The notes under the pieces: generated by a model
What the model saw: only the letters and a program-made list of their open reading frames with translations
Told to the model about the DNA's origin: nothing
Databases searched by the model: none
Source of the DNA: an uncultured Chloroflexota bacterium
GTDB lineage: Bacteria > Chloroflexota > UBA11872
Assembly: GCA_958296175.1 (NCBI GenBank)
Contig: OY282448.1
Span: 1,984,472 to 2,048,471, forward strand
DNA: 64,000 nt
Direction: 5' to 3'
Shown: piece after piece, positions 56,669 through 64,000 of the stretch
Position numbering within the stretch: position 1 is the first letter of the stretch
Layout: each line of letters opens with the position of its first letter
Translations under genes and position numbers: made by a program

Positions 56669-57847
56669 ATGCAGGCCGCGGTGCGGAAACTGGCCACTTG
56701 GGTTGGAATGGTGTCGCTGCTGGCGCTGGCGGCGGCGTGCGGCGACGGCGCTTCGGACGCCGGGCCGTATCGAATCGGCGTGCTGGCCTCCGTCACCGGC
56801 GCCGGCGAAAGCTACGGCACCGTCATTTCCCAGGCCGTACAAATGGCCGTGGACGAGATCAACGAGGCCGGCGGCGTGGACGGGCGCATGCTGGAAATCC
56901 TCGTCGAAGACTCCAAGTGCTCTGCGCAAGACGCGATCACGGCCTACAACAAGCTCACCGACGTCAACGGCGTCAAGATCATCCTCGGCCCCACGTGCAG
57001 CGGCGCGATGCTCGGCGTGGCGCCGCGCGCCGAGCAGGACGGCGTCGTGCTCTTCTCCGGATCGACCACCAACCCGGACATCGCCGACGCCGGCGATTAC
57101 ATCTTCCGCACCGCGCTCAGCGACGCTGTGGGCGGCGTCCAGGCGGGCAACATGCTCTGGAACGACGGCATTCGCCGCCTGGTCACCATCACCGAGGCCA
57201 CCGACTACGCCGAGGGGCTGCGCCGCACGACCGCCGGGCAGTTCGAATCGCGCGGCGGCCAGGTCGTGGCCGAGGAACGCTATGCGTCGGACACCACCGA
57301 CTTCAGGTCGCAGATCGAAAAGCTGCTGGATGCGAACCCCGACGCGCTGTATATCTCCGCCCAATCGGAGTTCACCGCCGGCACCGTGGTCAAGCAAGTG
57401 CGCGAGCTGGGGTCCGACGTTCCGCTGTACGCCGACGTGATCACGGTTGGCACCACGGCGCTCGACATTGCCGGCGACGCCGCCACCGGCCTGAAGGCGC
57501 TGACGCCGGTGCTCGACCCCGCCAACACACTGGCGCAAACCGTGCTGGCCAACTTCCGCGAACGCTACGGCTACGTCACCCTGGATTGGTACATCGGATC
57601 GGTGTACGACGACGTACACATCACCGCCGAATGCCTGAAGCAAACCGGGGACGATCAAGACGCTGACGGATTCCGCGACTGCCTCTACGACATCACCTGG
57701 ACTGGCGCCATCGGCGTCGACTACAGATTCGACGAGCGCGGCGACGTCGTGGGGTTGTCGAAGGCGATCGTCGAAGTCCTCCCGGTGGATGAACGCTTCG
57801 CGGACGGCCTGGGCTTCAAGATTCTGGACCTGTCGCCCGAGACCTGA
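56669..57847 (+). CDS. Branched-chain amino acid-type ABC transporter binding lipoprotein (LivK-like)
   Basis: 392 residues with signal peptide and lipobox LAAAC (Cys24). Periplasmic-binding fold type I, family 6: PYRIGVLASVTGAGESYG, AVQMAVDEINEAGGVDGR, VKIILGPTCSGAMLGVAP, FRTALSDAVGGVQAG. It should bind amino acids, amides or short acids. No LivHMGF permease or ATPase genes follow, so it is an orphan in this window. Divergent from the Asp-box gene. Confidence 0.9.
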   Translation: MQAAVRKLATWVGMVSLLALAAACGDGASDAGPYRIGVLASVTGAGESYGTVISQAVQMAVDEINEAGGVDGRMLEILVEDSKCSAQDAITAYNKLTDVNGVKIILGPTCSGAMLGVAPRAEQDGVVLFSGSTTNPDIADAGDYIFRTALSDAVGGVQAGNMLWNDGIRRLVTITEATDYAEGLRRTTAGQFESRGGQVVAEERYASDTTDFRSQIEKLLDANPDALYISAQSEFTAGTVVKQVRELGSDVPLYADVITVGTTALDIAGDAATGLKALTPVLDPANTLAQTVLANFRERYGYVTLDWYIGSVYDDVHITAECLKQTGDDQDADGFRDCLYDITWTGAIGVDYRFDERGDVVGLSKAIVEVLPVDERFADGLGFKILDLSPET

Positions 57848-58109
57848 TCTCGAAGGTTTGGCTTCGCTGCGCGCGCTGGCGTGAGGCGGCGCACCGCGCG
57901 CCGCCGCCGTCAGGGGAGCGACGCGGGTATTCAGACCGTTGCATCGACCTCAGAGGGGCGAGGTAGAGCTCCTCGCGCGCCCACGCCAAACGCGGCGGCG
58001 GCAGCGCGCTGGGTCAGTCGTCAGCCGCCCCGCCCGCCCACACGAAACCTGACCGCTGCCGCCGACGGGTGTTCGCGGGCGCCGGAACGCCGCAGGCTGC
58101 CACGATCGG

Positions 58110-58634
58110 TTATTGCGCGAAGCGGTGGTAGATCTCTTCTTCGGTCAGCGCCTCGCGGCCGAACCACGTGTCCTCGACCGATTGCCCAACCCCGATGAGG
58201 CCGGCCATCACCCCCGCCGCGGCCTCGCTCAGCTGCCGCGGTGAATCGAACGACGCCGGGTCGACGGCCTCGTACGCCAGGATGACGTCGCAAATCGCGC
58301 GCACCACCTCCACCGGCGCCACCTGTGTGGCGTTGCTGCGGGCGTTGCGCAGGCATTGCAGAATCGACGACGATTCGTTGCGGAGCATAATTTCCTGCGC
58401 GGGGTCGGCGTCGTCGACCAGGATGATTCCCAGCGACGCGGCCAGGGTGCGCAGGGCGGCGTCCAACGCCGCGGCGCCGCCGCCGTCCCGCTCCACGCGC
58501 AGCACGGCGGCGTTCGTGACCCGCGCAATGTTCTCCGCGCGCTCCAGCCAGCGGCCGAGCCAAATCAAGTTGTAGACCCTGGAATCCGTGATCCAGCGGT
58601 CCTGGGCCAGCGATACCGAGCGCGGTTCTGTCAT
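58110..58634 (-). CDS. Alpha-E domain protein (DUF403), short form
   Basis: 174 residues. VYNLIWLGRWLERAENIARVTNAAV matches the opening of alpha-E proteins (normally SLYWMSRYLERAENTARLL), which are usually about 300 residues. The rest is helical but the family's second half appears absent, so this copy is truncated or a compact variant. It is the last gene of a cluster ATP-grasp, transglutaminase, alpha-E. That trio is known from comparative genomics as a predicted amidoligase/peptide-modifying system. The reaction of alpha-E is not known. Confidence 0.75.
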   Translation of the reverse strand: MTEPRSVSLAQDRWITDSRVYNLIWLGRWLERAENIARVTNAAVLRVERDGGGAAALDAALRTLAASLGIILVDDADPAQEIMLRNESSSILQCLRNARSNATQVAPVEVVRAICDVILAYEAVDPASFDSPRQLSEAAAGVMAGLIGVGQSVEDTWFGREALTEEEIYHRFAQ

Positions 58635-58727
58635 GGCGCCTCCTCGTGGCGGGTGCTCTGGCGTCTGGCAACGCCCCGCCGCCGGCCAGGCGTCCGACGC
58701 GGCAGCGGATGGAGCTTTACGGAACAG

Positions 58728-59633
58728 TCAGGTCGAGGCATCGATCAGTCGTCGGGCGTCGTCGAACGATACGGAATCACCGTTGGGCAGCACCTGCGCC
58801 ATCACAGCTTCGAGCCAGCCCGACCCCCGCGACACGAAGTTGCCCTCGACCGGCGAGGCTTGCGTGTAGTCGCCGCCCACCGCGAACTTCAGCAGGTCGT
58901 TGCCCGCGGCGATGAACTGGCCGCGCGTCGGGTCGCAGGGCAGCCAGCCCTCGCGCGGGTGAAAGAACTCCAGCCAGGCGTGCGTGTCCCCGGCTTGCGT
59001 GGACAGCAGCCCGCTGACGTAGCGCGCCGGGATTCCCAGCGACCGCAGCAGCCCCAGCGCCAGGTGCGTCATGTCCTGGCAGACGCCGCGGCCCGAAGCG
59101 AGCACGTCCTCGGCGGTCGTTCGAACGTTCGTGCTGCCGCGGTCGTACGTGATGTTGGCGTGTACCCAGTCGGTGATGCGGCTGACGCATTCCAACAGAC
59201 TCGAGGGTTTGGCCGCGATGTCCCTCGCGGCCGCGACCAGTTTGTCTGGGGCAACCAGCGGCGACGGCGCGACGAAGCGCTCGGCAAACAGCTCGTATTC
59301 GAAATGCTCCAGAGCCACGTCGGCGGGCACGGCCTGCGGCTTGGCCATGCGCACCATCCCAATGGCCAGAATCTCCAGCTCCTGGTGCGGCGCCGTCAGG
59401 CGCACGCGGTGCGTCAGGTTGCCGAACCGGTCCTCGAATTGCACCGCCCGCGCCGACGGCGTGGTCGTCACCGCACGGCTCAGCGGCGCCTGTCGGTCGT
59501 CCGCATACGCCGCAATCCGCAGGAAATTGTCGCTCAGAAGCACCTGCTCCGAATACCGGTATCTGGCTGCGTAGGTATACCCGGCCACGACGCGGTCGTC
59601 GGGGTCCACCTGACCAGCACCGGCCGATGCCAT
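58728..59633 (-). CDS. Transglutaminase-like cysteine protease/peptidase
   Basis: 301 residues. The ATG directly follows the TAG of the ATP-grasp gene. An N-terminal beta-domain (about 15-110, typical of bacterial transglutaminase-like proteins) is followed by the catalytic core: Cys185 in GVCQDMTHL, His218 in GDTHAWLEF and Asp234 in CDPTRG. In this gene context the enzyme is thought to hydrolyse or transfer the amide or peptide tags made by the ATP-grasp enzyme. Cytoplasmic. Substrate unknown. Confidence 0.9.
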   Translation of the reverse strand: MASAGAGQVDPDDRVVAGYTYAARYRYSEQVLLSDNFLRIAAYADDRQAPLSRAVTTTPSARAVQFEDRFGNLTHRVRLTAPHQELEILAIGMVRMAKPQAVPADVALEHFEYELFAERFVAPSPLVAPDKLVAAARDIAAKPSSLLECVSRITDWVHANITYDRGSTNVRTTAEDVLASGRGVCQDMTHLALGLLRSLGIPARYVSGLLSTQAGDTHAWLEFFHPREGWLPCDPTRGQFIAAGNDLLKFAVGGDYTQASPVEGNFVSRGSGWLEAVMAQVLPNGDSVSFDDARRLIDAST

Positions 59634-61064
59634 CTACCGAACGACCCAGGTCGGTTTGCAGAGTCCGCCCGACGAATTGTTCGTAATTCGGCCGTCGCTG
59701 CGCGCCACGCGGGTCAGACCGCCGGGGAACGCCTGCGTCTCGCCGTGGCCGTTCTGAATCGCAAACACGCGCAGGTCCACGTAGCGGTCCTCGAACGTCT
59801 TCGTCTCGTCGTCGAAGATCACGTGCTTCGAAAAGTCGATCGTTTCCTGCGCAATGTAGCCGCGCGGTTCCTCGATGATCTGCCTGGCCAGCCGGCTGCG
59901 GTAACTGGGGTCCATGTCGGGCAGGATGTACACGCCCAGCCCGCCGTATCCCTGGCGCACCTTCAACACCAGCTCGTCCAGATTTCCCAGCACGTAGCGC
60001 ATGGTCTCCTGGTCGATCAGGTCGTAGCTCTTCGCCTGCTCCAGAATCGGCTCTTCGCCCAGATAGTGGCGAATCATCTCCGGCACCCACAGAAACACCA
60101 GCTTGTCGTCAGCCGCGCTGGTCCCCATCCCATTGACCAGGATGACCTTGCGCTGCAAATACGCTTCGGTGAGGCCGGGCACGAAGATTTCGAGGTCTTC
60201 CACGCGGCGGTAGATCAGGTCGACCGCCGCGTCGCCGTCCAGCTTCTTCACCCAGACGCGGCCGTCGACGCCGATATACAAGTCCGACCCGTCCACCAAC
60301 GGGATTCCCAGCAAGTCGGACAAGTAGCGGTGTTCGAAGAACGCCGCGCCGTACTTGCCGTCGGTCAGCAGCACGCACGTCGGATCCTCGCTGTCGCACA
60401 ACGAGCCCAGCATGCGGCGGTAGGCGGCCGCGATGTCGTACGGCACGACCTGATAGGCGCTGGCAAACTCTGGAAACAGGCGCTGTGAAATCTCCACGGC
60501 CTTGAGCTGATACGAAATACCCGACGGAATCCGCAGGTTGTCCTCCAGAATCACGTACGAGCCGCCGCCGACGTGAACCAGATCGATGCCGTAGACGTGC
60601 ACGAACACGTCTTTGGCCGGGCGAAATCCCTGATAGTCCGGATAGAAGAACTGACTCGAGTAGATCACGTCGTCCGGCACGATGGTTTGCGTGCCGCAAT
60701 ACAGGTCCAGCAAGAACATGTTGAGGGCTTTGAGCCGTTGCTCCACGCCGGCGCCGATCCGGTCCCACTCGTCCTTGTGGATGATGCGGGGGATCCAGTC
60801 CGTGGGCGTCGAGCGGAACGTCTTGGGGTCGAGCAGGAAGGAAAACGCGTTCACGTCGACGTCGCGCTTGGCCCGGCGCCAACGCTCGCGCAAACCCTGC
60901 GGGCCCAGCTGCTGCGCGGCTGACATGAGGTTCTGGTACATCGGGTGAACGGCGCCGTCCGCGTCGACGTATTCGCGGACAGGCCCGTCCGCCGCGGGGC
61001 GCGGCAGGTCGAGCGTGGAGGTCAAGACGTCCGCCTTTCGCGAGGCCGCCCGAGGCCGGGGCAC
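59634..61064 (-). CDS. Circularly permuted ATP-grasp protein (DUF404/DUF407 type)
   Basis: 476 residues from a GTG; the N-terminal 30 residues are uncertain. Motifs: YQNLMSAAQQLGPQGLRERW, FSFLLDPKTFRSTPTDWIPRII, YPDYQGFRPAKDVFVHVYGIDLV, YVILEDNLRIPSGISY, GTSAADDKLVFLWVPEMIRHYLGEEPIL and VLKVRQGYGGLGVYILP, with a late YVDLRVFAIQNG. This is the circularly permuted ATP-grasp amide-ligase family. It would ligate an amino acid or peptide to a carboxylate with ATP. First gene of the three-gene cluster; stop and next start abut (TAG-ATG). Confidence 0.92.
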   Translation of the reverse strand: MPRPRAASRKADVLTSTLDLPRPAADGPVREYVDADGAVHPMYQNLMSAAQQLGPQGLRERWRRAKRDVDVNAFSFLLDPKTFRSTPTDWIPRIIHKDEWDRIGAGVEQRLKALNMFLLDLYCGTQTIVPDDVIYSSQFFYPDYQGFRPAKDVFVHVYGIDLVHVGGGSYVILEDNLRIPSGISYQLKAVEISQRLFPEFASAYQVVPYDIAAAYRRMLGSLCDSEDPTCVLLTDGKYGAAFFEHRYLSDLLGIPLVDGSDLYIGVDGRVWVKKLDGDAAVDLIYRRVEDLEIFVPGLTEAYLQRKVILVNGMGTSAADDKLVFLWVPEMIRHYLGEEPILEQAKSYDLIDQETMRYVLGNLDELVLKVRQGYGGLGVYILPDMDPSYRSRLARQIIEEPRGYIAQETIDFSKHVIFDDETKTFEDRYVDLRVFAIQNGHGETQAFPGGLTRVARSDGRITNNSSGGLCKPTWVVR

Positions 61065-61239
61065 GGCGGCCCGTCGTCCGTGTGCGCGGGAGCTGCGGGG
61101 CGCACGGACGGGGCGCCGGGCATGGCCACGGCTGCGGCAACGGTCAGGGAAATCCGGCCGCTACTCTACGCGGCCGCCATTCTCGCGGCAACCGCCCGCT
61201 GACGGGCGGGCGCTCCACGTCGGTCTGGCAGACGGCTGG

Positions 61240-61312
61240 TACCCCCGGTAGGACTCGAACCTACAACCAACTGATTAAGAGTCAGCTGCTCTTCCAATTG
61301 AGCTACGGAGGC
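61240..61312 (-). tRNA. tRNA-Lys (CTT)
   Basis: 73 nt on the minus strand. The acceptor GCCTCCG pairs with CGGGGGT (two G-U pairs). D arm TAGCTCAATTGGAAGAGC, anticodon loop CTCTTAA with anticodon CTT (61277-61279), T arm GTAGGTTCGAGTCCTAC, discriminator A. CCA is not encoded. Confidence 0.95.
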
Positions 61313-61566
61313 GCGGGGCCGGACGCCCAGCGCGCCCGCATACCCGAACGACACGATCCTAGCAACACACCGACCAGGCGCTCCAGCTCGCCGCTGCGCG
61401 CCGCCGTAGTCCCGACCCCGTCCAGCGGCATACGACGCCCGACGCGCAACCGCGCCCCGCCGCCTCCGTGTATCCGCCGCCGGACCCGAGCGCCGCCGTG
61501 CGCAATCTCACGGATTTCACATCCACCGCGGGCGAATATGCTTGTGATGGACATTCGTGACGGTGG

Positions 61567-62553
61567 ATGCACGTGAGTTGGATACGTTCTGCGCGCGGCG
61601 CGGCTGTGCTGGGGTTGGCGGTCGTGGCCGTTGCGACCGTGGTCGCGGCGCTGGTCGTCGCGCTCACCCGTTCTCCCGAAGCCCGCATGGCCGAGCACGC
61701 CGCCGCCGAGACCGAGCCGGCCGCCGCCATCGATGCGTCCGTCTCCGGCGACGCCATGCACAAAGACGCTGAATACGCGGTGCGGCATCGCGAGGACCGT
61801 AGCGGCGGCGGCGGCGATGGCAAGTCGAAGCACGCCTACGGGCGGTCCGACGACCGCGACCGCGACTCCCGCATATCCAAAGACTGGCGCCGCGACCCCC
61901 GCATGTTCGAAAGCTGGCACGGCAAGCAGCGCGGCACGTTCGGCGATGCGGCGTTCGAAGCTCACCTGTACGAGTTGTTCGAGCGCTTTATGGCTGGAGG
62001 GTTCGGCGACCGCGCGTTCGACGACCGCGCATTCGGCGACCGCGCATTCGACGACCGCGCGTTCGACGGCTGGCGCGGCGGCTGGGTCGAAGGCGTGGTG
62101 GTCGAGCTGGACGACGACAGCGTCGCCATCGAAGGCGCCGACGGCGCCCGCTGGCGTGTTTGGGATGCCGCCTCTGCGGCCGAGCGTCTGGAGCAAGCCA
62201 TGCGCGAGGCTCGCCCCGTGCGCGTTGCCGTGTCCCGCTCCGCCGATGGCGAGTTGATCTTTCACGGTCTGGCGGACGAAGGCTCGCAGTCTTCCGGCAT
62301 GACCCGGCAGATGGTGATTGCCATCGGTGAAGTCGCCGCGGCGCGCGACGGCGAAATCGACGTGAACACCGTGCTCGGCAACCACGTCACGTTCGACGTG
62401 AGCGGCGTGCCCGACGCCGACGCGCCTGCTGCCGGCGACGTCGTCCTGGTGTTCGCAACCCGCGTCGACGGTCAGCTCGCCGCCCAGTCGGTGACCCCGA
62501 TCGACATCGACCTCGAGCAGGCCTTCGCGCAGGAAGCGCCCTCCGCTCCATAA
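61567..62553 (+). CDS. Unknown membrane-anchored or exported protein with DRAF repeats
   Basis: 328 residues. A hydrophobic segment at about 10-34 is a signal anchor or signal peptide. Then comes a charged low-complexity stretch (about 60-115, many Asp/Arg/Gly). About residues 147-165 hold four near-perfect 5-residue repeats (DRAFD/DRAFG), encoded by 15-bp repeats at 62005-62070. The C-terminal part contains two beta-rich DUF5666-like segments: GVVVELDDDSVAIEGADGARW and FHG...GEVAAARDGEIDVNTVLGNHVTFDV. DUF5666 identity is only a resemblance. Function unknown. Confidence 0.7.
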   Translation: MHVSWIRSARGAAVLGLAVVAVATVVAALVVALTRSPEARMAEHAAAETEPAAAIDASVSGDAMHKDAEYAVRHREDRSGGGGDGKSKHAYGRSDDRDRDSRISKDWRRDPRMFESWHGKQRGTFGDAAFEAHLYELFERFMAGGFGDRAFDDRAFGDRAFDDRAFDGWRGGWVEGVVVELDDDSVAIEGADGARWRVWDAASAAERLEQAMREARPVRVAVSRSADGELIFHGLADEGSQSSGMTRQMVIAIGEVAAARDGEIDVNTVLGNHVTFDVSGVPDADAPAAGDVVLVFATRVDGQLAAQSVTPIDIDLEQAFAQEAPSAP

Positions 62554-62572
62554 GAACCGGCCGACCATTCGT

Positions 62573-62607
62573 CCCGCCCCGTCCCCGCCGTCGGCGGACG
62601 GGGCGGG
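62573..62607 (+). terminator. GC-rich hairpin after the DRAF-repeat gene
   Basis: Outer arms 573-582 and 598-607 pair over 10 bp, inner arms 585-590 and 592-597 over 6 bp, with a two-base bulge. It starts 20 bp after the stop. No T run, so it may act only as a transcript end stabiliser or a rho-assisted terminator. Confidence 0.45.
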
Positions 62608-62733
62608 GCGGGCCGCGCCCACGTCCCCGCCGACGGCTGCCCACGTGCGGGCCGCGCGCCGACCATGCCAAGCGCCGCCGGGCTTCAGTAGGCTTGCGGG
62701 ACGCCGCATTACAACCGGAGAACGCTTGGCCGC

Positions 62734-63375
62734 GTGCGCTCCCACTGGACCGACCTGCGGGAATCAGGGCTGCTGATCGCCATCTACACCGCGGTCGGCG
62801 CCGGCGCGCTGTTTGCGGCGTCCATTCCGGCGGACGGCTTTTTCGACCCTGAAGACGCGGGCAGTCTGGCGGCGCAGTCGCCGCTCATCTTCTGGCTGGC
62901 CATCGTCATCATTGGCTACTTCTTGGGATGGACGCTCAGCGGGCTGGCGGTGGACTACGAGCCGTTCTGGCGGCTGCCCGGTCGCACGCTGGCCTTCGCC
63001 CGGCTTGCGGCGGAGGCGGGCACGGGCCCCCTGCGCTCGGCCGCCCAGCGCCCCAGCGGGGTCGCGGACGCGCTGCGCTACCGGGCGCTGCGCCGCCGCG
63101 GGATCGAGGTTGCGGCCGCCGCGCCGCTGACATTCGTATATATATACGTGCGCGGCGCCTGGCTGGGGGCGGCGCTGGCCAGTGCCGCGTTGGCCGTGGA
63201 GGTCGTCCGCGCGGCCGCCGCCCAGGAACTCTCGGCGGCGCCAGTCGGCGGGCTGGCCGCCAGTCTGCTGGCGCTGGGGTGCGCCAGTGTGCTGACCGTG
63301 CGCTTGGGGCCGCCGGCCGCGCGCCAGGCCGCGGCCGCCATCCAGGCGGCGCACGATCGGGCGAGGGCCGCCTGA
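62734..63375 (+). CDS. Integral membrane protein of unknown function
   Basis: 213 residues, GTG start with CGGAG upstream. Predicted TM segments at about 12-30, 50-70, 125-145 and 165-195, rich in Ala. A central hydrophilic part (about 75-115) holds WRLPGRTLAFARLAAEAGTG. A perfect AT palindrome cgtatatatatacg at 63135-63148 is inside the coding region (FVYIYVR). No family recognised. Convergent with the NIF3-type gene. Confidence 0.7.
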   Translation: MRSHWTDLRESGLLIAIYTAVGAGALFAASIPADGFFDPEDAGSLAAQSPLIFWLAIVIIGYFLGWTLSGLAVDYEPFWRLPGRTLAFARLAAEAGTGPLRSAAQRPSGVADALRYRALRRRGIEVAAAAPLTFVYIYVRGAWLGAALASAALAVEVVRAAAAQELSAAPVGGLAASLLALGCASVLTVRLGPPAARQAAAAIQAAHDRARAA

Positions 63376-63385
63376 ACGGCGCCGC

Positions 63386-64000
63386 TTACGCGTTCGTCGG
63401 CAGGTCCAGAAACTCCGCCTCGCAGCCGCGCTGGTCGTTCAGGAGCTCGGCGAGCGCCTGTACCCCAAAGACCTCGGTGGCGTAGTGGCCGGCCGCCGCG
63501 AAGTGCACGCCCAGTTCGCGGCTCCACATCTCGGCTGGTTCGTCCATGTCGCCGGTCACCAGCGCGTCGCAGCCGCGGGCGGCAATCTCCGGCAGGTAGC
63601 GCGGGCCGCCGCCGCTGCAGACGGCAATGCGCCTGATCTCGTCCGGCCCGTTTGCATACACGGCATGGGGCGGTCCAATGGCGCCGCGAATGCGCGCGGC
63701 GAACTCGTCGACGGCCACGGGTGCGTCCGCCGAACCGAACCAGCCGACCGCGCGCCCGCCCGCGTGGGCGAATCCTTCGTCGTCCCGCTCGAACCCCAGC
63801 GCCGCCAGGATGCGCGCGTTGTTGCCCAGGGTGGGATGGCCGTCCAGCGCCAGGTGGTAGGCCGCCAGACTCATGCCATGGTCGAACAGCGGGCGCAGAC
63901 GCTCGCGCAGCAGCGGGTCGATCACGCGCGAATCCTTGTTCCAGAAGAGGCCGTGATGCACCACAATCAGGTCCGCGCCGCGCGCGGCCGCCGTCTCGAA
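63386..64000 (-). CDS. NIF3-family dinuclear metal-centre protein (GTP cyclohydrolase I type 2-like), 5' end beyond window
   Basis: 204 residues seen; the frame is open to the last base of the window, so the N-terminus is missing. Metal-site signatures of the NIF3/YbgI family: VVHHGLFWNKD (His pair), YHLALDGHPTLGNN (Asp), and GHYATEVFGVQAL (His/Glu) at the C-terminus. Family members form hexameric toroids with two metals per subunit; their reaction is debated. Cytoplasmic. Confidence 0.9.
   Translation of the reverse strand, partial: FETAAARGADLIVVHHGLFWNKDSRVIDPLLRERLRPLFDHGMSLAAYHLALDGHPTLGNNARILAALGFERDDEGFAHAGGRAVGWFGSADAPVAVDEFAARIRGAIGPPHAVYANGPDEIRRIAVCSGGGPRYLPEIAARGCDALVTGDMDEPAEMWSRELGVHFAAAGHYATEVFGVQALAELLNDQRGCEAEFLDLPTNA

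Noticed and set aside
63135-63148. Perfect AT palindrome cgtatatatatacg as an operator
   Set aside because: It lies in the middle of a coding region with no gene start nearby.

Overview
The window is about 64 kb of very GC-rich, gene-dense bacterial DNA. It has short intergenic gaps, many 4-base start/stop overlaps (ATGA or GTGA) and no transposase, integrase or phage gene. Three things together suggest a member of the Chloroflexota, possibly a marine or host-associated heterotroph: (i) a T-box leader in front of a trp operon, (ii) Tat/lipobox solute-binding proteins with long Val/Glu/Pro linkers, and (iii) a large secreted LRR protein whose C-terminal region resembles a recurrent tail of Chloroflexota secreted proteins. 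This assignment is inference; no rRNA is present.

Layout. 1-0.42 kb: end of a sugar-isomerase-like gene. 0.5-9.3 kb: a complete trpEGDCF-X-BA operon with a strong promoter and a tryptophan-specific T-box attenuator; X is an unknown lipoprotein, and a hydrolase overlaps the end of trpA. 9.5-10.9 kb: an SRPBCC protein, two tRNA-Ser genes and short CRISPR-like or REP-like repeats. 10.9-13.7 kb: an iron-type ABC importer (binding protein and fused permease, no ATPase). 13.7-28.2 kb: a carbohydrate and small-molecule catabolism region (two related beta-propeller proteins, DegT aminotransferase, DUF3604/PHP protein, two Gfo/Idh/MocA oxidoreductases, sulfatase, polysaccharide deacetylase and a damaged amidohydrolase). 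It also holds three tandem small single-TM proteins. 28.9-32.5 kb: the LRR/cadherin-like surface protein. 32.9-39.1 kb: hyuA-hyuB-like hydantoinase/oxoprolinase genes overlapping two peptide-type ABC ATPases. 39.2-43.9 kb: an Asp-box propeller, a lower-GC PD-(D/E)xK nuclease and a glycosidase-like protein. 44.2-52.5 kb (minus strand): the binding protein and two permeases of a peptide-type importer, which could use the ATPases at 37-39 kb, with two sugar isomerases, a PhyH-type dioxygenase and a third Gfo/Idh/MocA oxidoreductase. 52.6-57.8 kb: class III aminotransferase, D-2-hydroxyacid dehydrogenase, small membrane protein, a second Asp-box protein and a LivK-type binding protein. 58.1-61.1 kb: an ATP-grasp/transglutaminase/alpha-E cluster. 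The end holds tRNA-Lys, two unknown membrane-associated proteins and a partial NIF3-family gene.

Non-coding DNA carries two conspicuous patterns. One is a dispersed palindromic repeat of the type CCCTCTCCC-loop-GGGAGAGGG plus a GGGTGAGGG tail. The other is a series of unrelated direct-repeat doublets or triplets (about 26-34 nt repeats) whose period is 60 or 61 bp at six separate loci. The largest is a three-repeat CRISPR-like array at 10.7 kb without cas genes.
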